Of a stretch of DNA of 64,000 nt, positions 33,606-41,919 are shown piece by piece. Within the stretch, counting starts at the first letter, position 1. Every line of letters starts with the position of its first letter. The translations under genes and the position numbers were made by a program. The DNA comes from Bacteroidota bacterium (GTDB taxonomy: Bacteria; Bacteroidota; Bacteroidia; Chitinophagales; Chitinophagaceae): NCBI GenBank assembly GCA_016706595.1, contig JADJJH010000003.1, forward strand, positions 434,001-498,000. Reading direction: 5' to 3'. The notes under the pieces are model-generated. The model saw only the letters and a list, made by a program, of their open reading frames with translations. It ran no database searches and was not told where the DNA came from.

Positions 33606-35291
33606 ATGATTAAAAAAACAGTATCAAATATAATTGCTTTGCTCTTCGTCGTTTCGATATGCGAAGCACAAACACCCATAATAATACCCGATACATTGTC
33701 GGGTAGTACTATCAATTTATATTTAAAAGATAGCACAACACAATTTTACCCATCCATAAATACTGCAACCATTGGTTATAATGGAAGCTATTTGGGTCCG
33801 ACAATTATAATCAACAAAGGGCAAAGTATTACCCTCAATGTTCATAATCAGCTAAACGACACGACAACCACTCATTGGCATGGCTTACATGTTGCACCTA
33901 TGAATGATGGCAGTCCTCATAATCAAATTATGGCAGGTGCTACTTGGAGTCCATCGTTTACAAGCATGGATGACGCAGCAACTTATTGGTATCATCCACA
34001 TTTGCACATGAAGACAATGAAGCAAGTTTTAAAAGGTGCATCAGGTTTGATAATAGTTAGGGATGCTGTTGAGAGCGCATTGGCATTGCCAAGAACCTAT
34101 GGAATTGATGATTTTCCTTTAGTTTGTCAATGGAAAACATTTGATGTCAATAAACAAATCGTAATGGACGATGAATTAGATAATGCAACTATGATAAATG
34201 GAAATGTGAATGGCTATTTGAATGTTCCTGCTCAAATGGTTAGGCTTCGTTTATTAAACGGAAGTAGTCATCGTTTTTTTATGTTTGCCATTAATGACAA
34301 TAGAAATTTCCAAGTTATTAGTGGAGATGAAAGCTTGTTAAATGCTCCTGTTACTCTAAATAAACTGCAACTTGCACCCGGTGAACGAGCGGAAATTGTA
34401 GTAGATTTTTCGGGGCAGAATGGGAACACATATTATTTAAAACAATTAGGCACACAATTACCAAGTGGCTATCCGGGTGGTCCTGCCGGTATGATGGGAA
34501 CACCGGGACCATTAGATGATACAGATTTTAATTTATTGCAATTCAATGTTACATCTGTTACTACTGTGCCAACACCAATTACAGCATTGCCGACTTCACT
34601 AGTCAATAATTCTATCACACCATCTACAGGTGCAGGGTCAGGCAATTTTCAATTGCAAGGGCAACCCATGAATAGTATGACAAACTTTACAATTAACGGC
34701 GTTCAGTACATAGAGAATGTTATAAACTTTAATGTAACACAGGATAGTACTATGATTTGGAGTATTACCAATCAAAGTATGATGCCACACCCTTGGCATA
34801 TACATGGTAATCATTTTTATGTTCAAACAATAAATGGCTCCGCACCTCCTCCCCAATTTCAAGGAAAAAAGGATGTCGTGGTAGTTCCTCCTCAAGGAGG
34901 TACGGCAACATTAATAATGAAATATATTGATTTTTCCGATTCTGTTATGCCATATATGTACCATTGCCATATTAGTAGCCATGAAGACCTTGGCATGATG
35001 GGACAATTTATTGTAAACCCCAAAAAGAATTCTCCTCAATCCACAGGAGAATTGCAAATTTCAAATATTTCATTTTATCCGAATCCGATAGAGAATGAAA
35101 TAAAAATTGATGCTAAAAATGAAACTATATCAAGTATTACACTTCATAATTCATTAGGTCAGATTATCGAAAAGAAAAAAATAAACTCAAGTAAAACAAC
35201 TATTGATGCAAGCAAAATCTCTACTGGACAATATTATTTGAGTGTAGAAATTAATAAACAATTACAAACAATAAAATTTTTAAAAAAATAA
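33606..35291 (+). CDS. Multicopper oxidase with T9SS sorting domain (2)
   Basis: A 561-residue CueO-like oxidase with HWHGLHVAP, YWYHPHLHM, HPWHIHGNHF and YHCHISSHEDLGMMG. The signal peptide ends near CEAQ and the C-terminus is T9SS type A (ISFYPNPIENEI). It shares its domain plan with the oxidase at 31423 but differs in the region before the third copper motif (Gly/Pro/Met-rich PGGPAGMMGTPG), a likely entry loop for Cu(I). Confidence 0.9.
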   Translation: MIKKTVSNIIALLFVVSICEAQTPIIIPDTLSGSTINLYLKDSTTQFYPSINTATIGYNGSYLGPTIIINKGQSITLNVHNQLNDTTTTHWHGLHVAPMNDGSPHNQIMAGATWSPSFTSMDDAATYWYHPHLHMKTMKQVLKGASGLIIVRDAVESALALPRTYGIDDFPLVCQWKTFDVNKQIVMDDELDNATMINGNVNGYLNVPAQMVRLRLLNGSSHRFFMFAINDNRNFQVISGDESLLNAPVTLNKLQLAPGERAEIVVDFSGQNGNTYYLKQLGTQLPSGYPGGPAGMMGTPGPLDDTDFNLLQFNVTSVTTVPTPITALPTSLVNNSITPSTGAGSGNFQLQGQPMNSMTNFTINGVQYIENVINFNVTQDSTMIWSITNQSMMPHPWHIHGNHFYVQTINGSAPPPQFQGKKDVVVVPPQGGTATLIMKYIDFSDSVMPYMYHCHISSHEDLGMMGQFIVNPKKNSPQSTGELQISNISFYPNPIENEIKIDAKNETISSITLHNSLGQIIEKKKINSSKTTIDASKISTGQYYLSVEINKQLQTIKFLKK

Positions 35292-35340
35292 AATTAATAA
35301 AAACTAATTTAACCATTAAACAAATAATAAAAAATATACA

Positions 35341-37425
35341 ATGAAATACACAATCTTAATATTTACAATCATGCTTTTCTTAGGAGGCATTTCAAAAATA
35401 TCCTATGCTCAATGCCCCATTGGGCAAGTAGAAGTTTCATTTCAAATCATAACTGATGACTATGCTATGGAAGGTTATTGGGAATTAGTACCTGTGGGTA
35501 ACGTCTGTGGGGTAGGCACTATCACTTCGGGCGGTAACACTGTGCAATTGAACTGTACAAGTGGCGGCACACCTATTACCTCTTCAATTGGTAATGGATA
35601 TAACGATAACACTACCGTCAATGTGCCATTCACTTGCCTTACACAAGGCGGGCAATATGATATTAAGTATATTGATGATTATGGCGATGGCGGTTTTATT
35701 TTTAGAGTAAAAGTAAATGGATACATCATTAAGCAGTTTACCGGTAGTGGCTCAACGCACACTTTTACATTTACCGCTAATGAACCTCCTAATTTTGATA
35801 TTGCATCTTCGAAATATGATAATACCACTTTGCTGCAAAAAAATTATGTTATCAATGGCACTCCATTAAATTTAAAATTGAAAGCATTTAATTGGGGTAA
35901 ACAAACAATTAGCTCAATGAAGTTTAACTATCAGGTGAATGCCGGTTCAATAGTGAACAATACAATTACAGGGCTTTCGCTTTTAAATTATAGCGATACT
36001 ATATTAACATCCACTATGCCATTTAGCTCTACCACCAATGGCAATTACACTATTAAAATGTGGTATAGCGATTTTAACGGTTCTAATGTTGATAGCATAC
36101 ATAGCAATGATACTACCACTAAATTTGTTACTGTCGGTAATGATATACCAAATATTATTTCTTCATACATCGGTTATTTTGTAAAAGATACCACTATAGT
36201 AAACAGTGCAAATCAGGTAAGCACACCAACCGATATTGATTTTCATCCGAACCTTAGCAGAAATGAAATGTGGGTATTAAATAGAAATACAGAAGCTATA
36301 GGCGGTACATCTGTTATTGTTTCTAACACAGGAACAGCTACTCAAACATCTGTATATAAAGAAGATGGAAATAATTGGCATTTTATGTCATTACCAACAG
36401 CAATGGCTTTTGGTGAGAATGAAAACTTTGGAACAAGTCCGGGTGTATTTGATGCAAACCACAATGGAGGCACACCATTTACAGGACCCTCATTGTGGAC
36501 GAGTGATTTAGCAATTTATGGAGGACCCGCTTCAGGCAATGGCGACCATTTAGACATGCTGCATGAAAGCCCTTACAGTCAAGGAATTGCTTGGGATAAT
36601 GAAAATGTATATTGGGTATTTGACGGATACAATAACGATATTGTTCGATACGATTTTGCGCAAGACCATGAACCAGGACAAGATTATCATGGTGATGCTA
36701 TTATAAGAAGATATGCTGACTTTGCTGTTGCTAAAGACCCTAATGATATGATTCCAAGTCATGTAGTTTTAGATAAAGAAAAAAAGTGGTTATACATTGT
36801 AGATCATGGCAATAAGCGAGTAATGCGTATCAATATTCAAACCGGAATTGTAGGCGGCATACCAATCTGGGGACCTCATGAAACAACACATGAATATTCA
36901 ATGGTAACAGGTTATACTTATGAAACTGTAGTGAGTGCCGGCTTAGACAAACCATGTGGAATTGATGTAATCGATAAAAGAATGATAGTTACAGATTATG
37001 CGACAAACCAAGTTATTTTTTATGATATAACTACAATGCCTGCGGTAGAATTATATAGAGTAACTGTTCCAAACACAAACGGTATTATGGGAATAAAAAT
37101 AGGACCAGATGGAAAATTGTACATGACAGATTACGGTAATAATCGAGTCATCAAAATAGAACCTACCACACCAAATGCGTTAAACGAAATTGAGGAGAAT
37201 AGCACAATCACAGTTACCCCCAATCCGTCTTCTGATATTGTCAATATTCAACATAGTACAAATGTCAGTATTAATAAAATAATCCTGTCTGATATAAACG
37301 GAAGAATTTTAAATACTTATTTATCGGTAGATAAAATCAATATCACAAATCTTGCCGCAGGACAATACATGCTTACAGTTCAAACTTCTAATCGTACTAA
37401 AATATTTAAAATTTTAAAAAAATAA
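35341..37425 (+). CDS. Secreted NHL-repeat protein with T9SS sorting domain
   Basis: A 694-residue protein: signal peptide, a beta domain (~25-140) with Cys pairs, a second beta domain, then an NHL-type propeller (~280-620) with repeats such as WLYIVDHGNKRVMRI and KLYMTDYGNNRVIKIEP. It ends in a T9SS type A domain (ITVTPNPSSDIVNI). NHL propellers bind partners or carry copper in some enzymes. No catalytic motif is identifiable, so a binding or scaffold role at the surface is the cautious reading. Confidence 0.75.
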   Translation: MKYTILIFTIMLFLGGISKISYAQCPIGQVEVSFQIITDDYAMEGYWELVPVGNVCGVGTITSGGNTVQLNCTSGGTPITSSIGNGYNDNTTVNVPFTCLTQGGQYDIKYIDDYGDGGFIFRVKVNGYIIKQFTGSGSTHTFTFTANEPPNFDIASSKYDNTTLLQKNYVINGTPLNLKLKAFNWGKQTISSMKFNYQVNAGSIVNNTITGLSLLNYSDTILTSTMPFSSTTNGNYTIKMWYSDFNGSNVDSIHSNDTTTKFVTVGNDIPNIISSYIGYFVKDTTIVNSANQVSTPTDIDFHPNLSRNEMWVLNRNTEAIGGTSVIVSNTGTATQTSVYKEDGNNWHFMSLPTAMAFGENENFGTSPGVFDANHNGGTPFTGPSLWTSDLAIYGGPASGNGDHLDMLHESPYSQGIAWDNENVYWVFDGYNNDIVRYDFAQDHEPGQDYHGDAIIRRYADFAVAKDPNDMIPSHVVLDKEKKWLYIVDHGNKRVMRINIQTGIVGGIPIWGPHETTHEYSMVTGYTYETVVSAGLDKPCGIDVIDKRMIVTDYATNQVIFYDITTMPAVELYRVTVPNTNGIMGIKIGPDGKLYMTDYGNNRVIKIEPTTPNALNEIEENSTITVTPNPSSDIVNIQHSTNVSINKIILSDINGRILNTYLSVDKINITNLAAGQYMLTVQTSNRTKIFKILKK

Positions 37426-37428
37426 AAC

Positions 37429-37809
37429 ATGCAACCCAAAACACTTATCTCCACCATAGTACTAATTATTTCAATTTGCTTTATGATAATTATATCCTGT
37501 AAACAAAAAACACCGGATATTATTATACTCGAAGAGCAAGAAAGTATGTATGATGCACTTCGCATGGATAGTGCTATTACCAACTTGCACACCTACCACG
37601 ATTCCGTTATACATGCTCAAACGCATAATCCATCGCATGTTCATCATTACGATAGTATTTTTCATCATCACGATTCTGTCTATCACCATCATCATACCAA
37701 TTATCATCATGGGGATACAACACATCATCACACAGGTTGGCATCATACTCCCACACAACATCATCATCACGATTCATTGCATAATGTGCATCACATACTA
37801 ATTCATTAA
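37429..37809 (+). CDS. Histidine-rich lipoprotein, metal sponge candidate
   Basis: A 126-residue protein with a lipoprotein signal (IIISC). After residue ~50 nearly every second or third residue is His, about 29 in total, in blocks of two to four (for example YHHHH, THHH, QHHHH) spaced by Asp/Ser/Thr/Tyr. It could bind many Cu or Ni/Zn ions in the periplasm. It lies 3 bp after the NHL protein stop and 17 bp before the next gene. The minus-strand Met-rich frame across it is a shadow of the His codons. Confidence 0.8.
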   Translation: MQPKTLISTIVLIISICFMIIISCKQKTPDIIILEEQESMYDALRMDSAITNLHTYHDSVIHAQTHNPSHVHHYDSIFHHHDSVYHHHHTNYHHGDTTHHHTGWHHTPTQHHHHDSLHNVHHILIH

Positions 37810-37826
37810 AAACAAATCAAACAAAT

Positions 37827-38735
37827 ATGAAATTTATAAAAATTATAATAATTAGTTTAGCACTATTACCCATATTGCAAGGTTGCTCTGCTAAAATTAA
37901 TAATATCAAAACAGAAACCTTTAAGGTATATGGCAACTGCGGTATGTGCAAAAAGACAATTGAAAAAGCAGTTGCAGTAAAAGGCGAAGCAAAAGGCGAA
38001 TGGGATAAAGACACCAAAATTATTTCGCTCACTTATGATAGCATCATTACAAATACTGATGCAATTCTTAAACGAATTGCCGATGTGGGTTATGATAATG
38101 AAAAATTTTTAGCGACTTCAAATACCTACGACAATTTGCATTCTTGTTGCAAATACGAACGTTCACCTGAAATTACCAAATTAGCAAATACACAACAGCC
38201 CACATCTGAGACTGCATTGGTTGAAAGCAATATGAATAACTCTCATGCTAACCATGAAACCCAAACAGATACCACAAAGACAGGCAAAGTAGATGTAGTC
38301 AAATCAAATAGTATTCAAGTCATTTACACCAATTACTTATTATTAAAAGATGCTTTGGTAAAAACAAATGCAAACACAGCAAAGAAATATGCAAGTGACT
38401 TATTAAAATCAGTTGAAAGTTCGGACATGTCAACTATGGAAACCAAAGTACATACTGAATTTATGAAGGTAATGAACAACTTAGTAAAGCAAACGAGATT
38501 AATTGCGAACTCAACGAATATCGAGAAGCAACGAAGCACATTTAGCATTGTTTCAAAAGATATGTATGCCATCTTAAAAGTTTCTAACCCTGACAAACCT
38601 GTTTACTACCAACATTGCCCTATGTACAACGATGGCAAAGGTGCAAATTGGTTGAGTGCAGAAAAAGAAATTAAAAACCCTTACTATGGTTCGCAAATGT
38701 TGAATTGTGGAAGTGTACAAGAAACTATAAAATAG
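37827..38735 (+). CDS. Lipoprotein with HMA domain and DUF3347
   Basis: A 302-residue protein with a lipobox (LQGC), an HMA-like metal domain (~30-95, site YGNCGMCKKTIEKA), a Cys pair (HSCCKYE) and a His/Asn/Thr linker. The DUF3347 domain (~165-300) carries the conserved copper-type end YYQHCPMYNDGKGANWLS and YYGSQMLNCG. DUF3347 is found in periplasmic CusB-like adaptors and copper chaperones. Likely role: binding and passing copper at the membrane. Confidence 0.8.
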   Translation: MKFIKIIIISLALLPILQGCSAKINNIKTETFKVYGNCGMCKKTIEKAVAVKGEAKGEWDKDTKIISLTYDSIITNTDAILKRIADVGYDNEKFLATSNTYDNLHSCCKYERSPEITKLANTQQPTSETALVESNMNNSHANHETQTDTTKTGKVDVVKSNSIQVIYTNYLLLKDALVKTNANTAKKYASDLLKSVESSDMSTMETKVHTEFMKVMNNLVKQTRLIANSTNIEKQRSTFSIVSKDMYAILKVSNPDKPVYYQHCPMYNDGKGANWLSAEKEIKNPYYGSQMLNCGSVQETIK

Positions 38736-38739
38736 AAAT

Positions 38740-39255
38740 ATGAAAAAGCTAATCATCATTTTATCCTACTTGATATTTTCTATATCAAGTAATGCCCAAA
38801 TACAAAAGGCTGAATTAGTTGCTACAGGACTTACTTGCTCAATGTGTAGTAACGCTATTTATAAAAAGCTAACTGCCATCAAAGGAGTGGATAGCGTAGC
38901 TATTGATTTAAACGAAAACCTATTTACAATTTTTCTTGCAAAAGATAGCAAAGTAAAACCAAGTGAACTAAAGGAAAGTGTAGAGAAGGCTGGTTTTTTT
39001 GTCGGCTCTCTAATTCTTACATTCCCTAAAGAAAATTTCACTCAATATTATCGTACTGAATTAAGAACAGAAAATGTTACTTATATTTTGATGAATCAAC
39101 AATTTGAAATTGTTGGTAATACAATTCAAGTGCGTATAATGGATAAAGGTTATGTAACAAGTAAAGAATACAAAAAATATACGAATAAAAAATTGCAGTA
39201 TATGTCTAAAGTGACCAATAGTGGTGAGTTGTATCATGTAAATCCTATCAATTAA
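38740..39255 (+). CDS. Secreted HMA-domain copper chaperone
   Basis: A 171-residue protein with a signal peptide (SNAQ) and a ferredoxin-like HMA domain (~22-88) with the metal site GLTCSMCSNAI. A short C-terminal extension has no cysteine. It starts 4 bp after the preceding gene and its last base is the first of the next gene. It fits a periplasmic copper carrier. Confidence 0.8.
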   Translation: MKKLIIILSYLIFSISSNAQIQKAELVATGLTCSMCSNAIYKKLTAIKGVDSVAIDLNENLFTIFLAKDSKVKPSELKESVEKAGFFVGSLILTFPKENFTQYYRTELRTENVTYILMNQQFEIVGNTIQVRIMDKGYVTSKEYKKYTNKKLQYMSKVTNSGELYHVNPIN

Positions 39256-40064
39256 TGCGTTTCATTTTAATTACTTTTATTTGTTTAAAAACGCTTGTAT
39301 CAAACGCACAAGAACTATTTGTAGCTACTGAACCCGCAAGCAACATGCCTGCAAACTCATTGGGTATTCGCTTAATGAATACGTTTATGAAAAATAGTAG
39401 TACAGGAAAAATAAACTATCACTTTATGCCTGAACTGATGTATGGTATTAGTACAAAATGGATGGTACATGTGCAAGGTTTCAATAGCACAAGGAGTAAC
39501 AAATCATTATTTCTAGAAGGTGGTAGTCTTTACACAAAGTATCGGTTTTATAGTGCTGATGATTTGCACAAACATTTTCGCTTAGCTACCTATGGCAGAT
39601 ACAGTTTCAATAGAGCAGACATTCATCAAGAAGAAATAGAAATCGTTGGACATAATTCAGGTATAGAAATTGGCATGATAGCAACTCAACTTATTCATAA
39701 AACTGCCATTAGTGGTTCTTTATCTTTTGAACAAGCCTTGAACAATACTTCAAAATATATTTATCCTATAACACAAAGTAATAATGCAACTAATTTTACT
39801 CTTTCAGCAGGTCAATTAATATTGCCAAAAAAGTATAAAAATTATCGACAAACCAACGTGAATTTAATGGTTGAGTTAATTGCACAATATCTTAACAAAG
39901 AGCATAAAGGATTTATTGACCTTGTACCATCCTTGCAATTTATTATTCATAGCAAAGCAAGAATTGATATTGCCTACAAGCGTGAACTGTATAGTCATTG
40001 CGTGAGAACAGCACCCAATGGAATATGGTTAAAATTAGAATACAATATTTTCAATGCCTTTTAA
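39255..40064 (+). CDS. Outer-membrane beta-barrel protein
   Basis: A 269-residue protein with a signal peptide (VSNAQ) and alternating amphipathic strands ending in an aromatic residue (LEYNIFNAF), as in outer-membrane barrels. Acidic and His residues in loops (HQEEIEIVGHNSG) could bind metal. It may be the outer-membrane partner of the HMA and DUF3347 proteins. No TonB box or plug is visible. Confidence 0.7.
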   Translation: MRFILITFICLKTLVSNAQELFVATEPASNMPANSLGIRLMNTFMKNSSTGKINYHFMPELMYGISTKWMVHVQGFNSTRSNKSLFLEGGSLYTKYRFYSADDLHKHFRLATYGRYSFNRADIHQEEIEIVGHNSGIEIGMIATQLIHKTAISGSLSFEQALNNTSKYIYPITQSNNATNFTLSAGQLILPKKYKNYRQTNVNLMVELIAQYLNKEHKGFIDLVPSLQFIIHSKARIDIAYKRELYSHCVRTAPNGIWLKLEYNIFNAF

Positions 40065-40184
40065 AATGAATGCAAAATTAAGAGAAAGAATTATGCAATA
40101 ACTGACCATAATAATGTAACGTAGATAGCCAATGAGAGAAGTAAATTTATACGCCAATATGGTATCACTTTAAATCATAAAAAA

Positions 40185-40493
40185 ATGAATTTAGAAGAAT
40201 GTATTAAGGCTTGCCTTGCCTGCGTCATTGACTGCGAAAAGTGTGCGACTGAATGTATTAACGAAGGACAAGAACACAGTAAATGTGCAAACCTTTGTAG
40301 AGACTGTGCAGACATCTGTGCGCTATGCGCCAGATTTTGTGCTAGAGGTTCAGCTCACGCTGAAGCTCTTTGTAAATTATGTGTAGAAATTTGTAATGCT
40401 TGTGCAACAGAATGTGGCAACCATTCTGCACACAGCGAACATTGCAAAAAATGTGCAGAGGCTTGTAAAGCATGTGCTACTGCCTGTGCATAA
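40185..40493 (+). CDS. Four-helix-bundle copper storage protein (Csp/DUF326)
   Basis: A 102-residue protein with no signal peptide. It has about 20 cysteines arranged mostly as CxxxC along four helices, with His between helices (HSKCANLC, HAEALCKLC). This matches cytosolic Csp3-type proteins, whose cysteines line the bundle core and hold many Cu(I) ions. It would store copper in the cytoplasm, unlike the exported island proteins. Confidence 0.9.
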   Translation: MNLEECIKACLACVIDCEKCATECINEGQEHSKCANLCRDCADICALCARFCARGSAHAEALCKLCVEICNACATECGNHSAHSEHCKKCAEACKACATACA

Positions 40494-40566
40494 CAACATC
40501 GTTAAAGTAATCAGAAGAATTACTATTCCTCTGATTACTTTTTAAAAATGAACACAATTGATATTA

Positions 40567-41295
40567 ATGACACATACTTATAAAATTACCGGAATGACTT
40601 GCTCGAGCTGTGAAGCAAAAGTAAAAAGCGAATTGCTCATTATACCGCATGTGCTTTCTGTTGATGTTTCAAAAGATAAGCAAGAAGCAGTTATTGAAAT
40701 GCAGAAACATATTCCGTTTATGCTAATTCAAGATGCTATCGCAAAGGCAGGTAGTAAATATGCAATTTTAGAATTAGAAACAACAATGAATGATGAAACA
40801 GAAATTGCAAGGACATGGTTTGAAACATATAAGCCACTTCTATTAATCCTTTTTTATATACTCTTAGTATCATTCATAGTTCAATTTAAAAATCATCATT
40901 TCGATTATATGGAATGGATGAGGCATTTTATGGCAGGGTTCTTTTTAGTATTTTCTTTCTTCAAGTTTTTAAATCTCAAAGGTTTTGCAGAAAGTTATAT
41001 GATGTATGATATAGTGGCGAAGCGTTTACCTGCTTGGGCATATTTGTATGTCTTTATTGAATTAGCACTTGGCATTGCCTTTCTCATCAATTTTAATCCG
41101 ATAATTACAAACTTGGTTGCAGTCGCTGTAATGGGTATTAGCATTATTGGTGTGCTACAAAGTGTACTCAATAAAAGAAAAATTCAATGTGCTTGTTTGG
41201 GTGCAGTCTTTAATTTACCTATGAGTACAGTGACCATTATTGAAGATGCTCTAATGATAGCAATGAGTGGCACTATGCTATTACTAATGTTATAA
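40567..41295 (+). CDS. HMA-domain / DoxX-MauE-like membrane protein
   Basis: Start set at the ATG at 40567 (242 residues); a TTG 9 bp earlier is less likely. An N-terminal HMA domain has the canonical GMTCSSCEAKV site, followed by about four membrane helices of MauE/DoxX type with a Cys pair in a loop (KIQCACLGAVF). It could receive copper on the cytoplasmic side and deliver it, or electrons, at the membrane. There is no P-type ATPase signature (no DKTGT). Confidence 0.75.
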   Translation: MTHTYKITGMTCSSCEAKVKSELLIIPHVLSVDVSKDKQEAVIEMQKHIPFMLIQDAIAKAGSKYAILELETTMNDETEIARTWFETYKPLLLILFYILLVSFIVQFKNHHFDYMEWMRHFMAGFFLVFSFFKFLNLKGFAESYMMYDIVAKRLPAWAYLYVFIELALGIAFLINFNPIITNLVAVAVMGISIIGVLQSVLNKRKIQCACLGAVFNLPMSTVTIIEDALMIAMSGTMLLLML

Positions 41296-41331
41296 AAATT
41301 TTACAAACAATAATTTAAATAAAAAAACAAA

Positions 41332-41544
41332 ATGAAAAATTTAATTCTTTCAGCCATTATGATGGCTTTCATCTTTACATCATGTGATTCCCAAACTGGA
41401 AAAACAGAAACTTCAACTTCGGAACATGATGCGGTTCTGCATCAGAATACCCATGCCTGCTCTATGCACCCTGAAATTACAGGTGTTAAAGGCGACAAAT
41501 GTTCAAAATGCGGAATGGAACTAACAGAGGCAGTAAAGAAATAG
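41332..41544 (+). CDS. Lipoprotein with heavy-metal-binding domain
   Basis: A 70-residue protein with a lipobox (FTSC) and a C-terminal heavy-metal-binding domain: HACSMHPEITG, then KCSKCGMEL. The CxMHPE...CxxCGM arrangement is the domain often fused to CusB or copper ATPases. Here it is a free-standing periplasmic lipoprotein. Confidence 0.85.
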   Translation: MKNLILSAIMMAFIFTSCDSQTGKTETSTSEHDAVLHQNTHACSMHPEITGVKGDKCSKCGMELTEAVKK

Positions 41545-41563
41545 GAACTCACATACTAATGAT

Positions 41564-41902
41564 TTGAAAATATTTTGGCTACAATATATCATACACTATG
41601 GCTTACATTTTGTAGCCCCACTTGGTATTGCTTACGCTATTAATAAGAGTGATTATAAGCGTATTTATTTAATACTTATTTCCACAATGCTCATTGACTT
41701 AGACCACCTAATAGCAACACCCATTTTCGATGCACAACGATGCAGCATTGGTTATCATCCTCTACATTCATACATTGCAATAGGTGTTTATATAATTCTG
41801 TTATTTATTCCAAAAACAAGATTCATAGGCATTGGCTTACTGTTTCACATTCTTACTGATTTCATTGACTGCATACTTAATTCTTATCTTATCAAAAAAT
41901 AA
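41564..41902 (+). CDS. DUF6122-type small membrane protein
   Basis: A 112-residue protein with three or four hydrophobic helices and family-like features HYGLHFVAP, LIDLDHLIA and YHPLHSY. It starts with TTG; the nearby ATG at 41559 is in another frame and stops at once. The conserved His/Asp residues in membrane helices suggest metal or substrate binding. The function of the family is unknown, and it is often seen outside copper loci too. Confidence 0.6.
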   Translation: MKIFWLQYIIHYGLHFVAPLGIAYAINKSDYKRIYLILISTMLIDLDHLIATPIFDAQRCSIGYHPLHSYIAIGVYIILLFIPKTRFIGIGLLFHILTDFIDCILNSYLIKK

Positions 41903-41919
41903 TACATGAAATTCCTAAA

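Noticed and set aside
37471..37770. Minus-strand Met-rich 99-codon frame
   Set aside because: It is the reverse complement of His codons (CAT/ATG) in the His-rich lipoprotein; no start or promoter supports it.
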